A stretch of 49,222 nt of DNA from Daejeonella sp. (GCF_030684675.1 NZ_JAUXXZ010000074.1:1-49222), one strand, 5' to 3'. Numbered from the stretch's first letter, positions 9,368-18,862 are shown. Numbers and translations: made by a program. The notes: generated by a model from the letters alone, not told the origin.

Positions 9368-10975
9368 TCAATTTATACCCAGAAGAAAACTAATTTTTTG
9401 ATGCAATACAACCGGATCAAAAGGTTTACTGAGTATATCATTAACACCCGCATCCCAGCCGGCTTGCTGCTCTTCCTCTAACACCGCAGCAGACAATGAA
9501 ATGATCGGTATATTTTTTTGCGGTTCATCAAAATCGGTACGTATTCGTCTTGTTGCCTCAAAGCCATTCATGGTCGGCATGTGCGTATCCATAAGGATCA
9601 GATCATAATGCGTGTCCTTTATCTTATCAAGCACTTTGCCGCCATCATCAACTATATCAACGCAAATATTCCAGTTTGTAAGAATTTTACTTATCATGAA
9701 TTGGTTTATAGAATTATCTTCAGCCAGCAGAATAGTTACATTCTTAAATTTGGGAAGATCCGCGACCGAAATTTTCTTTTCCATATTTTGCTTACCTGTG
9801 ATCACTTCATACTTATTTGTAAAAGTAAATGTGCTCCCCTTACCCGGTATACTGCTCACAGAAAGATCCCCGCCTTTTAAATCTGCAAGCTTTTTAACGA
9901 TGGACAGGCCTAAACCTGTGCCCCCATACTTTTGCGCCGTTGAATCTTCTGCCTGTTCAAATGAATTGAAAACTTTGCCCAGACCTTCTTCAGAAATACC
10001 AATTCCGGTATCAATAATGGAAAACTGCAGTTGTGCTGAATGATCCTTTTTATCCAGATTTATAACCCTTAGCGTTACAGACCCTTTATCAGTAAATTTT
10101 ATAGCATTTCCCATCAGATTCATTAAAATCTGGTTTAACCTTAACGCATCTGCTATGATATAATCAGGTACCTTATTATCAATTTCCAATACCAGCTTAA
10201 CATTCTTTTCATCTGCTCTAAATTTCATAAGATCTACAACAGCCTGTACAAGATCCCTGATATTGGTTTCGGCTTTAACTATCTTAAATTTACCGGCTTC
10301 GATCTTCGAAATATCTAAAATATCATTGATTACCCCTAATAATGATTGAGATGATACCTCAAGGAGTTTAACAAATTCTTTCTGATCATCACTAAGCTCT
10401 GTATTCTTTAATAAGTGCGCCAGGCCAATTATTCCATTAATGGGTGTACGGATTTCATGGCTCATATTGGCCAAAAAGCTTTCCTTGACTCTTTTTGCCG
10501 CCTCGGCCTGCTCTTTTGCTTTTACAAGCTCCTTTTGAAATTCCTCTAATTCTATATTTTTTTGTTTAAGCTCCTGCTGACTTCTTACAACGCTGATAAA
10601 AGCGTCCACCTTTGCTATCGTAATATAGGGGTCAAGAGGTTTGTATAAATAATCCACCGCACCTGATTCGAGCCCTTTTACTACGTATTTTGTTTCTTTA
10701 GAGATAGCTGTAACAAATATGACCACCATTTCACGGGTTCGTGGATTACTTTTCAGGATCTGTACCAACTCAAATCCATCCATTTCAGGCATTTGAACAT
10801 CTACCAGGGCAATAGCAATATCCTGATCCCAACAAATCCGTAATGCTTCGTTTGGAGATGTGGTAGTAATCAGGTTAATATCATCCCGTCGAATAAGAGC
10901 TTCCAAAGCAATAATGTTTTCTTCCCTATCATCAACGATAAGGATATTAACAGGTTGTAATTGTGTTCCGGCCAT
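9368..10975 (-). CDS. Hybrid histidine kinase, REC-HisKA-HATPase-REC
   Basis: A 535-residue soluble protein. It has an N-terminal receiver (ILIVDDREEN; Asp in IALVDVQMPEMDG; Lys in LYKPLD), a coiled linker, HisKA with FLANMSHEIRTPINGIIGLA (about 165-230), HATPase_c with N-box LMNLMGNAIKFT and GTGLGLS, then a C-terminal receiver (ILLAEDNSIN; Asp in LILMDTHMPTMNG; Lys in LSKPFD). It has no sensor or membrane domain, so its input is probably phosphotransfer through the N-terminal receiver. It starts 6 bp after the CheB stop and is likely cotranscribed with cheB, cheR and the large CHASE3 kinase. Confidence 0.92.
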   Translation of the reverse strand: MAGTQLQPVNILIVDDREENIIALEALIRRDDINLITTTSPNEALRICWDQDIAIALVDVQMPEMDGFELVQILKSNPRTREMVVIFVTAISKETKYVVKGLESGAVDYLYKPLDPYITIAKVDAFISVVRSQQELKQKNIELEEFQKELVKAKEQAEAAKRVKESFLANMSHEIRTPINGIIGLAHLLKNTELSDDQKEFVKLLEVSSQSLLGVINDILDISKIEAGKFKIVKAETNIRDLVQAVVDLMKFRADEKNVKLVLEIDNKVPDYIIADALRLNQILMNLMGNAIKFTDKGSVTLRVINLDKKDHSAQLQFSIIDTGIGISEEGLGKVFNSFEQAEDSTAQKYGGTGLGLSIVKKLADLKGGDLSVSSIPGKGSTFTFTNKYEVITGKQNMEKKISVADLPKFKNVTILLAEDNSINQFMISKILTNWNICVDIVDDGGKVLDKIKDTHYDLILMDTHMPTMNGFEATRRIRTDFDEPQKNIPIISLSAAVLEEEQQAGWDAGVNDILSKPFDPVVLHQKISFLLGIN

Positions 10976-10981
10976 TATAAA

Positions 10982-11614
10982 TTATAAATTATTAACATTA
11001 GCGGATGTAACCTTTATACGGTAAATTTCATCAAACAGATTAAATAGTTCCTCATTTTTCAAAATCAGGTCTACCTGGGTGAGTGCAATTGCCGATTGCG
11101 GCATCGTATTAACTTCAGCTTCCTGAGGATCCTGTACAACTGTCAGCCCGCCCTTATCTCCTATATATTTGATGCCATTTGCCCCATCCCGATTAGCTCC
11201 TGATAATAACACGCCTATTACTTTACTTCCCAGCACATCAGAAACACTCTGAAAAGTGACATCTATAGAAGGGCGGCAAAAATGAACAGGCTCTGAAAAA
11301 TCGAGTGTAAAGCTACGGTCAGGCTCTAATAACAGGTGATAATCAGCAGGGGCGAAATATACATTTCCCGGTTTCATCCATTGTTTATCTGCTGCCAGCT
11401 TTACGGGGATCAGCCCTTTGGCAGTAAGGATCTTTTCTATTCTGGACTCATATTTTCTACTGCGGTGAATAATAACGATCACTGCAACCGGATAATTTTC
11501 AGGCAGTTGTAAAATAAGATCGTGAAGCAATGAAAAACCGCCTGCTGAGCAGCCGATCATTAAAACTTCTGTTTGTTTTATTTTATCATTTATATATGAA
11601 CTAATTTTAGCCAA
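10982..11614 (-). CDS. CheB-type protein-glutamate methylesterase, catalytic domain only
   Basis: A 210-residue protein equal to the CheB catalytic domain without the usual N-terminal receiver. The triad is visible: Ser23 in GCSAGG, His50 in IIHRSRK and Asp143 in LLSGANRDGANG. CheB hydrolyses glutamyl methyl esters made by CheR. The start is TTG at 11614, overlapping the cheR stop by 8 bp. The first in-frame ATG (Met19) would remove the first beta-strand, so a TTG start with translational coupling is the better reading. With no receiver, activity cannot be controlled by direct phosphorylation as in classical chemotaxis. No chemoreceptor is nearby; the partner may be the coiled-coil kinase encoded upstream. 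Confidence 0.88.
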   Translation of the reverse strand: MAKISSYINDKIKQTEVLMIGCSAGGFSLLHDLILQLPENYPVAVIVIIHRSRKYESRIEKILTAKGLIPVKLAADKQWMKPGNVYFAPADYHLLLEPDRSFTLDFSEPVHFCRPSIDVTFQSVSDVLGSKVIGVLLSGANRDGANGIKYIGDKGGLTVVQDPQEAEVNTMPQSAIALTQVDLILKNEELFNLFDEIYRIKVTSANVNNL

Positions 11615-12434
11615 TTTTCTGATATATATTAAACTTCTTATCTATTACTTTGAAATGCTTTGAAATAGCTTCGTCTCTTAAACATTCTTTTGAACCCAGG
11701 CACAAAAAACCCAGGGGCTGAAGGCTATCATAAAATAGCCGTATTACTTTTTCCTGAAGGCTTACGGTAAAATATATCAGCACATTTCTGCAGGAGATCA
11801 ACTGAAATTCATTAAATACCCCATCTGAAACGAGGTTATGAATGGAAAATAAAGTTTTAGTCTTCAAATTATGGTTAATAGCTGCGGCATCGTACAGCGC
11901 TGTATAGGAATCCGATAAAGAGTGTGCGGTACCGGTGTCCCGATAATTCTCGGAATATAATTTCATTTTCTTAAGATCATAAATTCCTTTTCGTGCATGC
12001 TCCAGAACATCTGCATTAATATCCGTGCCGTATAACAAAGAACGGTTATATAGTTCCTGTTCCTTTAATAAAACAGCATACGAATATACCTCTTCCCCTG
12101 TTGAACAACCGGCATTCCAGATCTTAATATGTTGAAAAGATGCGAGATAAGGCAAAACCTTTTCCCTTAAACCTTTGAAAAATTCAGGGTCACGGAACAT
12201 TTCCGTTACATTCACTGTAATTTCTTTCAAAAAGTACTCAAAAAATTCCTCATCATTTATTAACCGGTTATTCAGCTCGAATAAGTTTATTTTGTTCAGG
12301 CCCATTACACGGCTGACTCTTCTCTTTAAAGAGGCTCGGGAATATTCAAAAAAATTATATCCATGAACCTTATTAACCAGGTGAATTACCTCTTCAAGTT
12401 CTTCAAATGTTATAAACTCTGCCGAGGATGCCAT
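11607..12434 (-). CDS. CheR-type protein-glutamate methyltransferase
   Basis: A 275-residue SAM-dependent methyltransferase. Visible are the N-terminal helical domain with RRV at 38-40, the conserved NVTEMFRDPEFF (75-86), the SAM motif GCSTGEE (109-115), an acidic GTDIN (136-140) and SCRNVLIYF (214-222). Length matches classical CheR. It methylates glutamates, normally on chemoreceptors. It sits between a hybrid kinase gene (10 bp away) and cheB (8-bp overlap). There is no cheA or cheW in the island, so the substrate is probably not a canonical receptor array. The ATG at 12434 is well placed. Confidence 0.92.
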   Translation of the reverse strand: MASSAEFITFEELEEVIHLVNKVHGYNFFEYSRASLKRRVSRVMGLNKINLFELNNRLINDEEFFEYFLKEITVNVTEMFRDPEFFKGLREKVLPYLASFQHIKIWNAGCSTGEEVYSYAVLLKEQELYNRSLLYGTDINADVLEHARKGIYDLKKMKLYSENYRDTGTAHSLSDSYTALYDAAAINHNLKTKTLFSIHNLVSDGVFNEFQLISCRNVLIYFTVSLQEKVIRLFYDSLQPLGFLCLGSKECLRDEAISKHFKVIDKKFNIYQKIG

Positions 12435-12444
12435 ATTTAAAATC

Positions 12445-15400
12445 TTAACTTAACCACACGCGAATGAGAGACAATAACTTATCGACATCCACGGGTTTTG
12501 AGGCATAATCATTCGCCCCGGATGAAATACATTTATCACGATCGTTTTTCATGGCTTTTGCGGTTAGAGCAATGATAGGCAAATTTTTAAACCTGCTTTG
12601 CTTTCTGATCTCCGTCATCGCTTCATAACCATCCATTTCCGGCATCATTATATCCATTAATACCAGGTTGATATCAGGTTTCGAATCCAGCTTATTTAAT
12701 GCTTCCCTACCATTGTGGGCAACTTCAATGCTCAAGTCATAAGCTTGCAGTGCGCTGGACAGCGCGAATATGTTTCTCATATCATCGTCAACAATTAATA
12801 TGGTCTTGTCTTTTAATACTTTTTCAAGTGTACTGGAGTTTCCGGTAGATGGCAAAGGTGAAGAATAAGCCGGAACTGTTGATTTAACCTTGTTCATAAA
12901 CAGGTTAACTTCATCAAGCAGCCTTTCGTTGGATTTACTATTTTTTAAAACCATGGCATCAGTATGCTCCATTACTCTGGCCAAACTGTTCTTATCTAAT
13001 TCCATTGCCGTATTAATAACCACAGGGATATCTTTAAGATCTTTATTGGATCTTATCTCGTCCAAAAGATCCAAGCCTGAAATATCGGGCAGGTTTACAT
13101 CTAATATCAGGCAATCGAAATCATGTTCGTCATTTAATATTTTCCGGGCTTCATTTCCAGTAAATGCCTGGACTACCTGAATGTTATGTTCCACGAATTT
13201 TCGCTTAATATCTTCGCTCTGAATCTCATGATCCTCTACAATAAGTACTTTAGCTAACTTTAAATCCCTGTTTTTGACAAGATTATCAAATACTTCGTCC
13301 AGCTTTTCCTTAGTTACAGGTTTTTTAAGAAATCCAAGAGCCCCGCCACGTTCCGCTTTATTCTTTTTTTCATCTCCTGCTGACATCATGTGTACCGGTA
13401 TATCCTTAGTGCCGGGATCAGATTTTAAATGTTTTAAAACCGTCCATCCATCCATCACAGGCAGCATAATATCAAGGATAATGGCTTGAGGCCTGAGCTT
13501 TTTTGCAAGTTCCAGGCCTGTATCGCCGCTATACGCTAAAATTGGTTTAAATCCGCGTTGTATCGCATAATCCTTCAGTATCTCAGCAAAGTTTGTATCA
13601 TCTTCAATAATAAGTACGACACTTTCTCCTGGTGCAGAAGCCTTTTCTAATACTGGAAAAGGTTCAATAGGGGCTCTTTCATCTGGAATTTTAAACTCTT
13701 CAACCGCTTCTTCGTCCTTTGCCTGAAGAACCCGTGGAAGAAATAAAGTAAATATACTTCCACCCCCTTTAGCACTTGAAACACTAATTTCCCCCCCTAG
13801 TACCACCGCCAGTTCGCGGCTGATAGAAAGACCAAGCCCAGTCCCGCCGTACTTTCTGCTGGTGGAGCCGTCCGCCTGCTGAAAAGCTTCAAATATCAGT
13901 TGCTGCTTTTCTTCAGGAATACCTATGCCGGTATCAGTTACAGCCATTGAAATAATATCTTTTGAATCCAGGGTTTTTAAAACACTGCTTGTAAAAGCAT
14001 GACCCTCATCTCCTGATTTAACCTTTACTGTCACTGAACCATTCTCAGGAGTGAATTTAAAAGCATTTGATAATAAATTTCTGAGGATCTGCTCAACCCT
14101 TACCCGGTCTGAAACAATGGAAGCCGGAACACCTTTTTCTACCTGCACACTGAAATTGACTTTTTTATTGCCTGCTACTTCATCGAAGAGTAGCTCAAGG
14201 TCTCGTTTTATATCGTCGATATAAACATCTTCAATAGTCAGATCCATTTTGCCCGACTCAACCTTTGAAAGATCCAGGATATCATTTATAAGTGTTAACA
14301 GATCGCTGCCGGCATTGTGAATTACCCTTGCATACTTTAACTGTTCTTCATTCAGGTTAGCATGCTTATTATCTCCAAGTATTCTTGCCAGTATTAAAAT
14401 ACTGTTTAAGGGTGTGCGCAGCTCATGGCTCATATTAGCCAGAAATTCAGATTTATACTTACCCGTTTGTTCCAGCTCCTGAGCTTTAACACTAATAGCT
14501 TCACGGGCTTCATTAATTAACTTATTGCGTTCTTCAAGCTGCTCTGCCTGCTCTTCAAGCTCCACATTTATCTGCCGGAGCTCTTCCTGCTGAACTCTGA
14601 GTTCCTCTTCTGAAGCCTGAAGCGCTTCAGTTTTATTAAGCAGTTCTTCATTGGCGGTACGTAATTCTTCCTGTTGCGACTCAAGTTCTTCAGCCTGCGC
14701 CTGCGAGCGTTCATAGAGATTTTGCATTTCAACGCTGGACTGAACTGCGTTAATACCCATAGCAATACTATTACTAACTTTATCAAGAAATTCCATTGCG
14801 TTCGGAGCAATACCGCTCAAAAAGCCAAGCTCAATGACACCTTTTAACTGACCCTGTAATATTAAGGGATAAATTAACACTCCTGCAAGTGAAGCATTTC
14901 CCAATGCTGAGGTAACTTTGATGTAATCTGAAGGGATATTAGTTAAAATAATACCTTTTTTTTCTAAAGCAGCCTGTCCTACCATACCTTCTCCCAGCCT
15001 GAAGGTGGTCACAGCATGTTGGGGCTGAAAGGCAAACATTCCGGCCAGTGTCACCATATTCCCCTCTTTTTCAGCGATATAAATTGCTCCCAGATCGGCC
15101 TTTACATATTTTGCTAATTCACTAATTATACTTTGGGCACATTCAGCTAAAGTTTGCGTCCCCCGCATGGCCTCATCCACAACAACAGCCCCTTCAAGAA
15201 GCCAGTTTTGACGCTTATTTTCTGCAGAAACCTTATTCAGTTCCTTGTTAGTTTCCAAAATACTTGCTTCTATACGCTTCTGTTTGCTGAATGTCCTCCG
15301 TATAAATCCTAATAACACAAGTACCATTAGCAGAATCAGTAAGCATCCTAAAACAATAACAGCTATTGCATTGTCAACATCGCGATCCGAATTTGCTTTC

Positions 15401-15915
15401 CGTACTGCTAACAACCTCATTTCTTCCCGCCGCATATCAGAAATAACCCGGTGGGCATTATCCATGTGCATTTTGCCGCGGTTAGTGAGTACCTCCTCCC
15501 GGGCGGCTTCAAATGTAGATTGTTGAAGTACATTTAAAACGTTTTGCAACTCCTGAAGCCTTGCCATAGAGTGAAAACCCAACGAATCGGCGCGGCTTAA
15601 CTGTTCCGGATTATCACTGACCAATACCTGCAGATCACTGATTAAAATGGGGATATTGTCGGCATTGATCCTGTATCGCTCTAAATAAGAAGTTTCGCCG
15701 GTTACTAAATATCCACGCTGGCCCGTTTCAGCGCTGGTAAGCTGGTACTCAATTTCCCTGGTTTTTACAATCACTTCTTCCGAATGAACCACCCATGCAA
15801 GCGAGCTCTGAAGCTTTTTAATGCTTAAATAAGAGCTTAACGCAACAATAAAGACACAGGCAAGGGTTACGATAAATCCTGTTATTACCACCGTTTGAAA
15901 AGAAAATTTTCGCAT
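12445..15915 (-). CDS. Large hybrid kinase, CHASE3-GAF-HisKA-HATPase-REC-REC-REC
   Basis: An 1156-residue protein, head of the che-like operon. It has a transmembrane helix near 10-30, a CHASE3 sensor with the signature TGQRGYLVTGETSYLERY, a second helix near 185-205, a GAF domain (about 240-395), then a striking Glu/Gln-rich coiled coil (about 395-480, with repeated QEEL and NEEL). HisKA follows with FLANMSHELRTPLNSILILA, HATPase_c with NLLSNAFKFT and GTGLGLS, and three receivers whose Asp residues lie in ILDIMLP, ILDVNLP and LMDIMMP. The coiled coil between GAF and kinase is where receptor-like methylation could occur, and CheR and CheB are the next two genes. That link is inference. The CHASE3 ligand is unknown. 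Confidence 0.92.
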   Translation of the reverse strand: MRKFSFQTVVITGFIVTLACVFIVALSSYLSIKKLQSSLAWVVHSEEVIVKTREIEYQLTSAETGQRGYLVTGETSYLERYRINADNIPILISDLQVLVSDNPEQLSRADSLGFHSMARLQELQNVLNVLQQSTFEAAREEVLTNRGKMHMDNAHRVISDMRREEMRLLAVRKANSDRDVDNAIAVIVLGCLLILLMVLVLLGFIRRTFSKQKRIEASILETNKELNKVSAENKRQNWLLEGAVVVDEAMRGTQTLAECAQSIISELAKYVKADLGAIYIAEKEGNMVTLAGMFAFQPQHAVTTFRLGEGMVGQAALEKKGIILTNIPSDYIKVTSALGNASLAGVLIYPLILQGQLKGVIELGFLSGIAPNAMEFLDKVSNSIAMGINAVQSSVEMQNLYERSQAQAEELESQQEELRTANEELLNKTEALQASEEELRVQQEELRQINVELEEQAEQLEERNKLINEAREAISVKAQELEQTGKYKSEFLANMSHELRTPLNSILILARILGDNKHANLNEEQLKYARVIHNAGSDLLTLINDILDLSKVESGKMDLTIEDVYIDDIKRDLELLFDEVAGNKKVNFSVQVEKGVPASIVSDRVRVEQILRNLLSNAFKFTPENGSVTVKVKSGDEGHAFTSSVLKTLDSKDIISMAVTDTGIGIPEEKQQLIFEAFQQADGSTSRKYGGTGLGLSISRELAVVLGGEISVSSAKGGGSIFTLFLPRVLQAKDEEAVEEFKIPDERAPIEPFPVLEKASAPGESVVLIIEDDTNFAEILKDYAIQRGFKPILAYSGDTGLELAKKLRPQAIILDIMLPVMDGWTVLKHLKSDPGTKDIPVHMMSAGDEKKNKAERGGALGFLKKPVTKEKLDEVFDNLVKNRDLKLAKVLIVEDHEIQSEDIKRKFVEHNIQVVQAFTGNEARKILNDEHDFDCLILDVNLPDISGLDLLDEIRSNKDLKDIPVVINTAMELDKNSLARVMEHTDAMVLKNSKSNERLLDEVNLFMNKVKSTVPAYSSPLPSTGNSSTLEKVLKDKTILIVDDDMRNIFALSSALQAYDLSIEVAHNGREALNKLDSKPDINLVLMDIMMPEMDGYEAMTEIRKQSRFKNLPIIALTAKAMKNDRDKCISSGANDYASKPVDVDKLLSLIRVWLS

Positions 15916-16323
15916 AATTTACTTACAGAAATATAAATTTAAAATCCGGGAAACATCACATTAATATGAAAATTGCTGCCGCGCTAATAATAACTCATAT
16001 CCAAGATATAGATATTGAATAATAAATTTTTGATTTTTTAAAAGTATACTTTTGATTTGTAATTTATGAGCCGATCAGGCTCTTAATTGAGAAGTACGTG
16101 TACCAAACTGGTAAACATAAGCAGCATCTGATTTCTTAGGTATAAACTACCATAAAGAAGTGATTCCGGTCTCACAGGTAAGTTTCTGAATAGACCTCCC
16201 TGATTTATTTAAATGAAACCCCCGCTATTTACGGGGGCTCCAACCTAAACCTTATCACAATTGAACCGAAAAAACGGTTCTTAAAGACAACCATCCTGAA
16301 CTTAAAAAGTTCTGAAAAATAAT
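15916..16323. other. 408-bp spacer: likely kinase promoter plus minus-strand terminator
   Basis: No coding region is supported. It must hold the promoter for the minus-strand kinase operon starting at 15915. It contains a perfect 14-bp palindrome AAAAGTATACTTTT (16040-16053), an operator-like sequence about 125 bp upstream of that kinase. It also contains a terminator hairpin for the sigma/anti-sigma operon at 16219-16237 and a small hairpin (AACCG...CGGTT) near 16263. Confidence 0.5.
16219..16237 (-). terminator. Hairpin terminator after the sigma/anti-sigma operon
   Basis: CCCCCG and CGGGGG arms (6 bp) around the 7-nt loop CTATTTA. On the minus strand the stem is followed by TTTCATTT. It lies 87 bp downstream of the anti-sigma gene stop, the right place for a minus-strand terminator. 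Confidence 0.65.
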
Positions 16324-16821
16324 TTATATATTTTTTGAACGGATACGCTTTCTCAGAAATCCATCAAACAGGTACAAACCGGCAATAATATCCGCAAAGA
16401 AAAAAATATTAATTAAAGTGGTGTTTAAATATTTAGAAATGTCAATTTCAGGTATTTGGTAATTCTGCATACCGGAAGAAATATGCTGAGACCAGTCGAT
16501 CTGATAAAACAAAACCCCAAGCAAAGCAGTAATCGTAAACAGGAAAAATGCTGCTATTCCGAAAACAATCCTTTTATCGATCAATGATTTAAGTGAAGAG
16601 TGAACTGGTTCCAGGTTAATCCTCTCCATCACATTTCTGGTAAAACCCATTGAGGGTTCATCCTGATCTGCTGCAGAAACCAGGCTATTAAATGATTTAC
16701 ATTCTTGATATACCTGTTGATAAACAGGATCAGTTTTTATCAGACGCTCTGTTAACTCTCTTTCCTGAAGAGTACCTGTTCCATCCAGATAATCCCAGAT
16801 TCTTTGTTCTATAAGGTTCAT
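16324..16821 (-). CDS. Putative membrane anti-sigma factor
   Basis: A 165-residue protein with an N-terminal helical cytoplasmic part starting NLIEQRIWDYLDGTGTLQER, similar to the zinc-less N-terminal domains of Bacteroidota anti-sigma proteins. Hydrophobic segments follow at about 86-107 and 134-153, and the C-terminus is basic (RKRIRSK). It overlaps the sigma gene by 4 bp (start 16821, sigma stop 16818). The gene pair, small size and topology support regulation of the upstream ECF factor. I see no HxxxCxxC zinc motif. Confidence 0.65.
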   Translation of the reverse strand: MNLIEQRIWDYLDGTGTLQERELTERLIKTDPVYQQVYQECKSFNSLVSAADQDEPSMGFTRNVMERINLEPVHSSLKSLIDKRIVFGIAAFFLFTITALLGVLFYQIDWSQHISSGMQNYQIPEIDISKYLNTTLINIFFFADIIAGLYLFDGFLRKRIRSKNI

Positions 16822-17399
16822 AGTAATTCCCTCACTTCATGGTGTAAAATATTCTCAATTTTCTCTTTCAGGCGATGCCTTGCCCGGTGCAGCTTTACCT
16901 TAACTGTATTTGTTTCCATCCCAAGTGCCTGCCCGATCTCTTCCAGCGATTGCTCTCCCTGATAGAAAAGTGAGATTACTGCAGCATCATCAGGTAACAG
17001 CTGATCAATAGCCTGGTTCACAAAGACCATTTTCGATTTATGTTCCACTTCATCTGAGTTCAGATCTGAAACATGGTTTTCGACATTCAGCAAACCGATT
17101 TCGGTATCAATTGATTGAATATCCAGCCGCTTTTTTCTTAAAAAGGTCATCGCTGTTGTATACACAATACTATAAAGCCAGGTGCTGAACTTAGAAGTAT
17201 TTCTAAATGTATTTAAAGAACGGTAGGCCTTTATAAAACAGTCCTGAGCAATTTCTTCAGCATCCTCGCGATTCTTTGCAAATCTTAAGGCCAGCGTAAA
17301 CACAAAGCGTTGGTGGCGCTTCATAAGGTCGGCATAGGCCGCCTTGTCGCCGCCGAGTACCTTATTTATCAGTTCTGTATCTGAATACTTGTTCTGCAT
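16818..17399 (-). CDS. RNA polymerase sigma factor, ECF (sigma-70) family
   Basis: A protein of about 193 residues. Region 2 runs from YADLMKRHQRFVFTLALRFA through DAEEIAQDCFIKAYRSL and FSTWLYSIVYTTAMTFLRKK. Region 4 contains QSLEEIGQALGMETNTVKVK, a helix-turn-helix. It recruits RNA polymerase core to a dedicated set of promoters. The frame starts at a TTG just upstream, but the next codon is ATG (17399) and I use that. It is followed by a putative anti-sigma gene with a 4-bp overlap, the usual autoregulated pair. The target regulon cannot be read from this window. Confidence 0.92.
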   Translation of the reverse strand: MQNKYSDTELINKVLGGDKAAYADLMKRHQRFVFTLALRFAKNREDAEEIAQDCFIKAYRSLNTFRNTSKFSTWLYSIVYTTAMTFLRKKRLDIQSIDTEIGLLNVENHVSDLNSDEVEHKSKMVFVNQAIDQLLPDDAAVISLFYQGEQSLEEIGQALGMETNTVKVKLHRARHRLKEKIENILHHEVRELL

Positions 17400-18039
17400 C
17401 AATCATCCATGTGACGCCTGAATATTTGGAAAGGTTACAGCTTATAAACAATAATAATCGTTTAAGTAAACGTAAGGTAAAACCGAGAACTAAGAGCCAA
17501 TTTTATGATTATAATTGGTCACCTAAGGTATTGAAGGCACAATAATTTGATTTTGAAAAGCAATACCTGTGTGTTATAGGCTGGTTCAGCCCTTTCCTCC
17601 GGGTTAGTTCCGGCAAGAAATCGCGTTCTACATCAAATTACCAATAGCCGGAAGCTACCTCCTCCGGCAAGGTTTATTTTACCCGGACTTGTATTTCATG
17701 GGGACGGATAGCCCGGCAAAAGAACCATTTGCCATTTGAAATAAACCCGTGGCAGCTGTAGCTTTTTGCCAGGCAGATTTTTATGTTACAAAGGAATTTA
17801 TGGGCAAAAAAACGGCAGAACACGGGACTACCAGGACCGAAGAGGCACAGACCCTGCTTTCTAAAACAAAAGAAATAATTCAATTTAAACATTACCCAAG
17901 CAAAATTTTATATCGGAATAAGGTTAAAATAGGAAAAAATCAACCCGGGTGTAACCTGATTCAAAAAGCTGTTGTCATAGTTTTCAGATCAGGTGATCAG
18001 GAAAGAAATTATTTATTATTAACCATAAAAATAAACATC
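17400..18039. other. 640-bp divergent spacer without a supported gene
   Basis: The region separates the minus-strand sigma gene from the plus-strand DUF6249-type gene. An open frame from 17749 runs in frame into the latter, but its first 97 residues look non-coding (no domain, basic and low in pattern), and the natural protein start is at 18040. A small inverted repeat GCCGGA...TCCGGC lies at 17647-17668. Promoters for both flanking genes should be here; I could not identify a convincing box. Confidence 0.4.
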
Positions 18040-18402
18040 ATGGGAATTTTAGTACCAATTTTACTAGGCCTTGGCCTTTTTGCTGCACTATTCGGCATCC
18101 GTTATCTGCAGAACAAAGAGAATATGTTAATGATTCAAAATGGTATGGACCCGGGAATACGCCGGCCAAAAGGTAAGTCTTATATTAACCTTACCTGGGG
18201 CTTGTTATTAATGGGTGCCGGTATCGGATTATTTTTAGCTCACCTATTGGCTAATACAGTCCTGGACTTCGATCCTTCAAACATGAATGAAGACGCTAAT
18301 GTGGCGATCTATTTCTCTCTGGTAGCCATATTCGGCGGATTAGGTCTTTTGATTTCACATGTCATTGAAAAAAAGGAATCTAAAGAAGAGAATAAGGCTT
18401 AA
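18040..18402 (+). CDS. DUF6249-type small membrane protein
   Basis: A 120-residue protein starting MGILVPILLGLGLFAALFGI. One hydrophobic helix is at the N-terminus, then a cytoplasmic stretch with ENMLMIQNGMDPGIRRPKGK, then two more helices (about 46-66 and 84-107) and a charged tail rich in K and E. The order of a short helix, an RYLQNKENMLMI-like segment and two C-terminal helices is what I recall for DUF6249. Function unknown. The open frame extends 291 bp further upstream, but the ATG at 18040 follows an A-rich leader and gives the normal family length. A strong terminator follows 13 bp after the stop. Divergent position from an ECF sigma gene may mean co-regulation. Confidence 0.75.
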   Translation: MGILVPILLGLGLFAALFGIRYLQNKENMLMIQNGMDPGIRRPKGKSYINLTWGLLLMGAGIGLFLAHLLANTVLDFDPSNMNEDANVAIYFSLVAIFGGLGLLISHVIEKKESKEENKA

Positions 18403-18415
18403 TAAACAGAAAAAG

Positions 18416-18441
18416 GAGGCTTTAAACAAGCCTCTTTTTTT
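18416..18441. terminator. Bidirectional intrinsic terminator
   Basis: GAGGCTT and AAGCCTC arms around a short AT loop, followed by seven or more T on the plus strand and, read the other way, CCTCCTTTTT. It ends the plus-strand DUF6249-type gene and can end the convergent thioesterase operon, whose stop codon (18440-18442) overlaps its T-tract. Confidence 0.85.
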
Positions 18442-18862
18442 AGGTTTTAGGTATTATCGCCACAGTCAGCCTGCTGACACAATTCATTTTCCCCCTGTCG
18501 TCATACAGCCTGATATCCCAGACATGGGTTTTACCGCCGATATGAATCGGTTTACAAATTCCGGTTACGAAGCCAGATTTAACCGGCCTGAGATGATTGG
18601 CATTAACCTCTAGTCCTACCCCGATATACTTATTCGAATCGACGATCATGTTTGAAGCCACGCTACCCAGGGACTCGGCCAGAACCACCGATGCTCCTCC
18701 ATGGAGTATCCCATGAGGTTGATGTGTTTTTTCATTGACAGGCATTCGGGCGGAAATAGAATCCTCCGTAATTTCGGTAAATTCAATTCCAATCAGTTCA
18801 CCAATATGTCCCTTGGGCCTGCCATTAAGCTCTTCGACAGTATAATCCCTTGACCAGATCAT
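18440..18862 (-). CDS. Hotdog-fold thioesterase (PaaI/MenI-like)
   Basis: A 140-residue protein of the PaaI/YdiI thioesterase family. It has the hotdog motif THQPHGILHGGASVVLAESL (about 46-65) with a likely catalytic Glu in LAESLG, then SNKYIGVGLEVNANHLRP and a C-terminal strand pair. Such enzymes hydrolyse aromatic or menaquinone-pathway acyl-CoA esters such as 1,4-dihydroxy-2-naphthoyl-CoA; which one applies here is not clear, as no men genes are nearby. It overlaps the upstream DinB-like gene by 4 bp. Its last codons (PKT, stop) fall in two heptamers of the type TTAGGTA as read on the plus strand. Confidence 0.88.
   Translation of the reverse strand: MIWSRDYTVEELNGRPKGHIGELIGIEFTEITEDSISARMPVNEKTHQPHGILHGGASVVLAESLGSVASNMIVDSNKYIGVGLEVNANHLRPVKSGFVTGICKPIHIGGKTHVWDIRLYDDRGKMNCVSRLTVAIIPKT

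Noticed and set aside
10982-12434. Complete chemotaxis cluster
   Set aside because: CheA, CheW and methyl-accepting receptors are absent from the whole island.
17749-18039. N-terminal extension of the DUF6249-type protein
   Set aside because: The frame is open, but the translated part has no domain or pattern, and the ATG at 18040 gives a natural membrane-protein start of family length.
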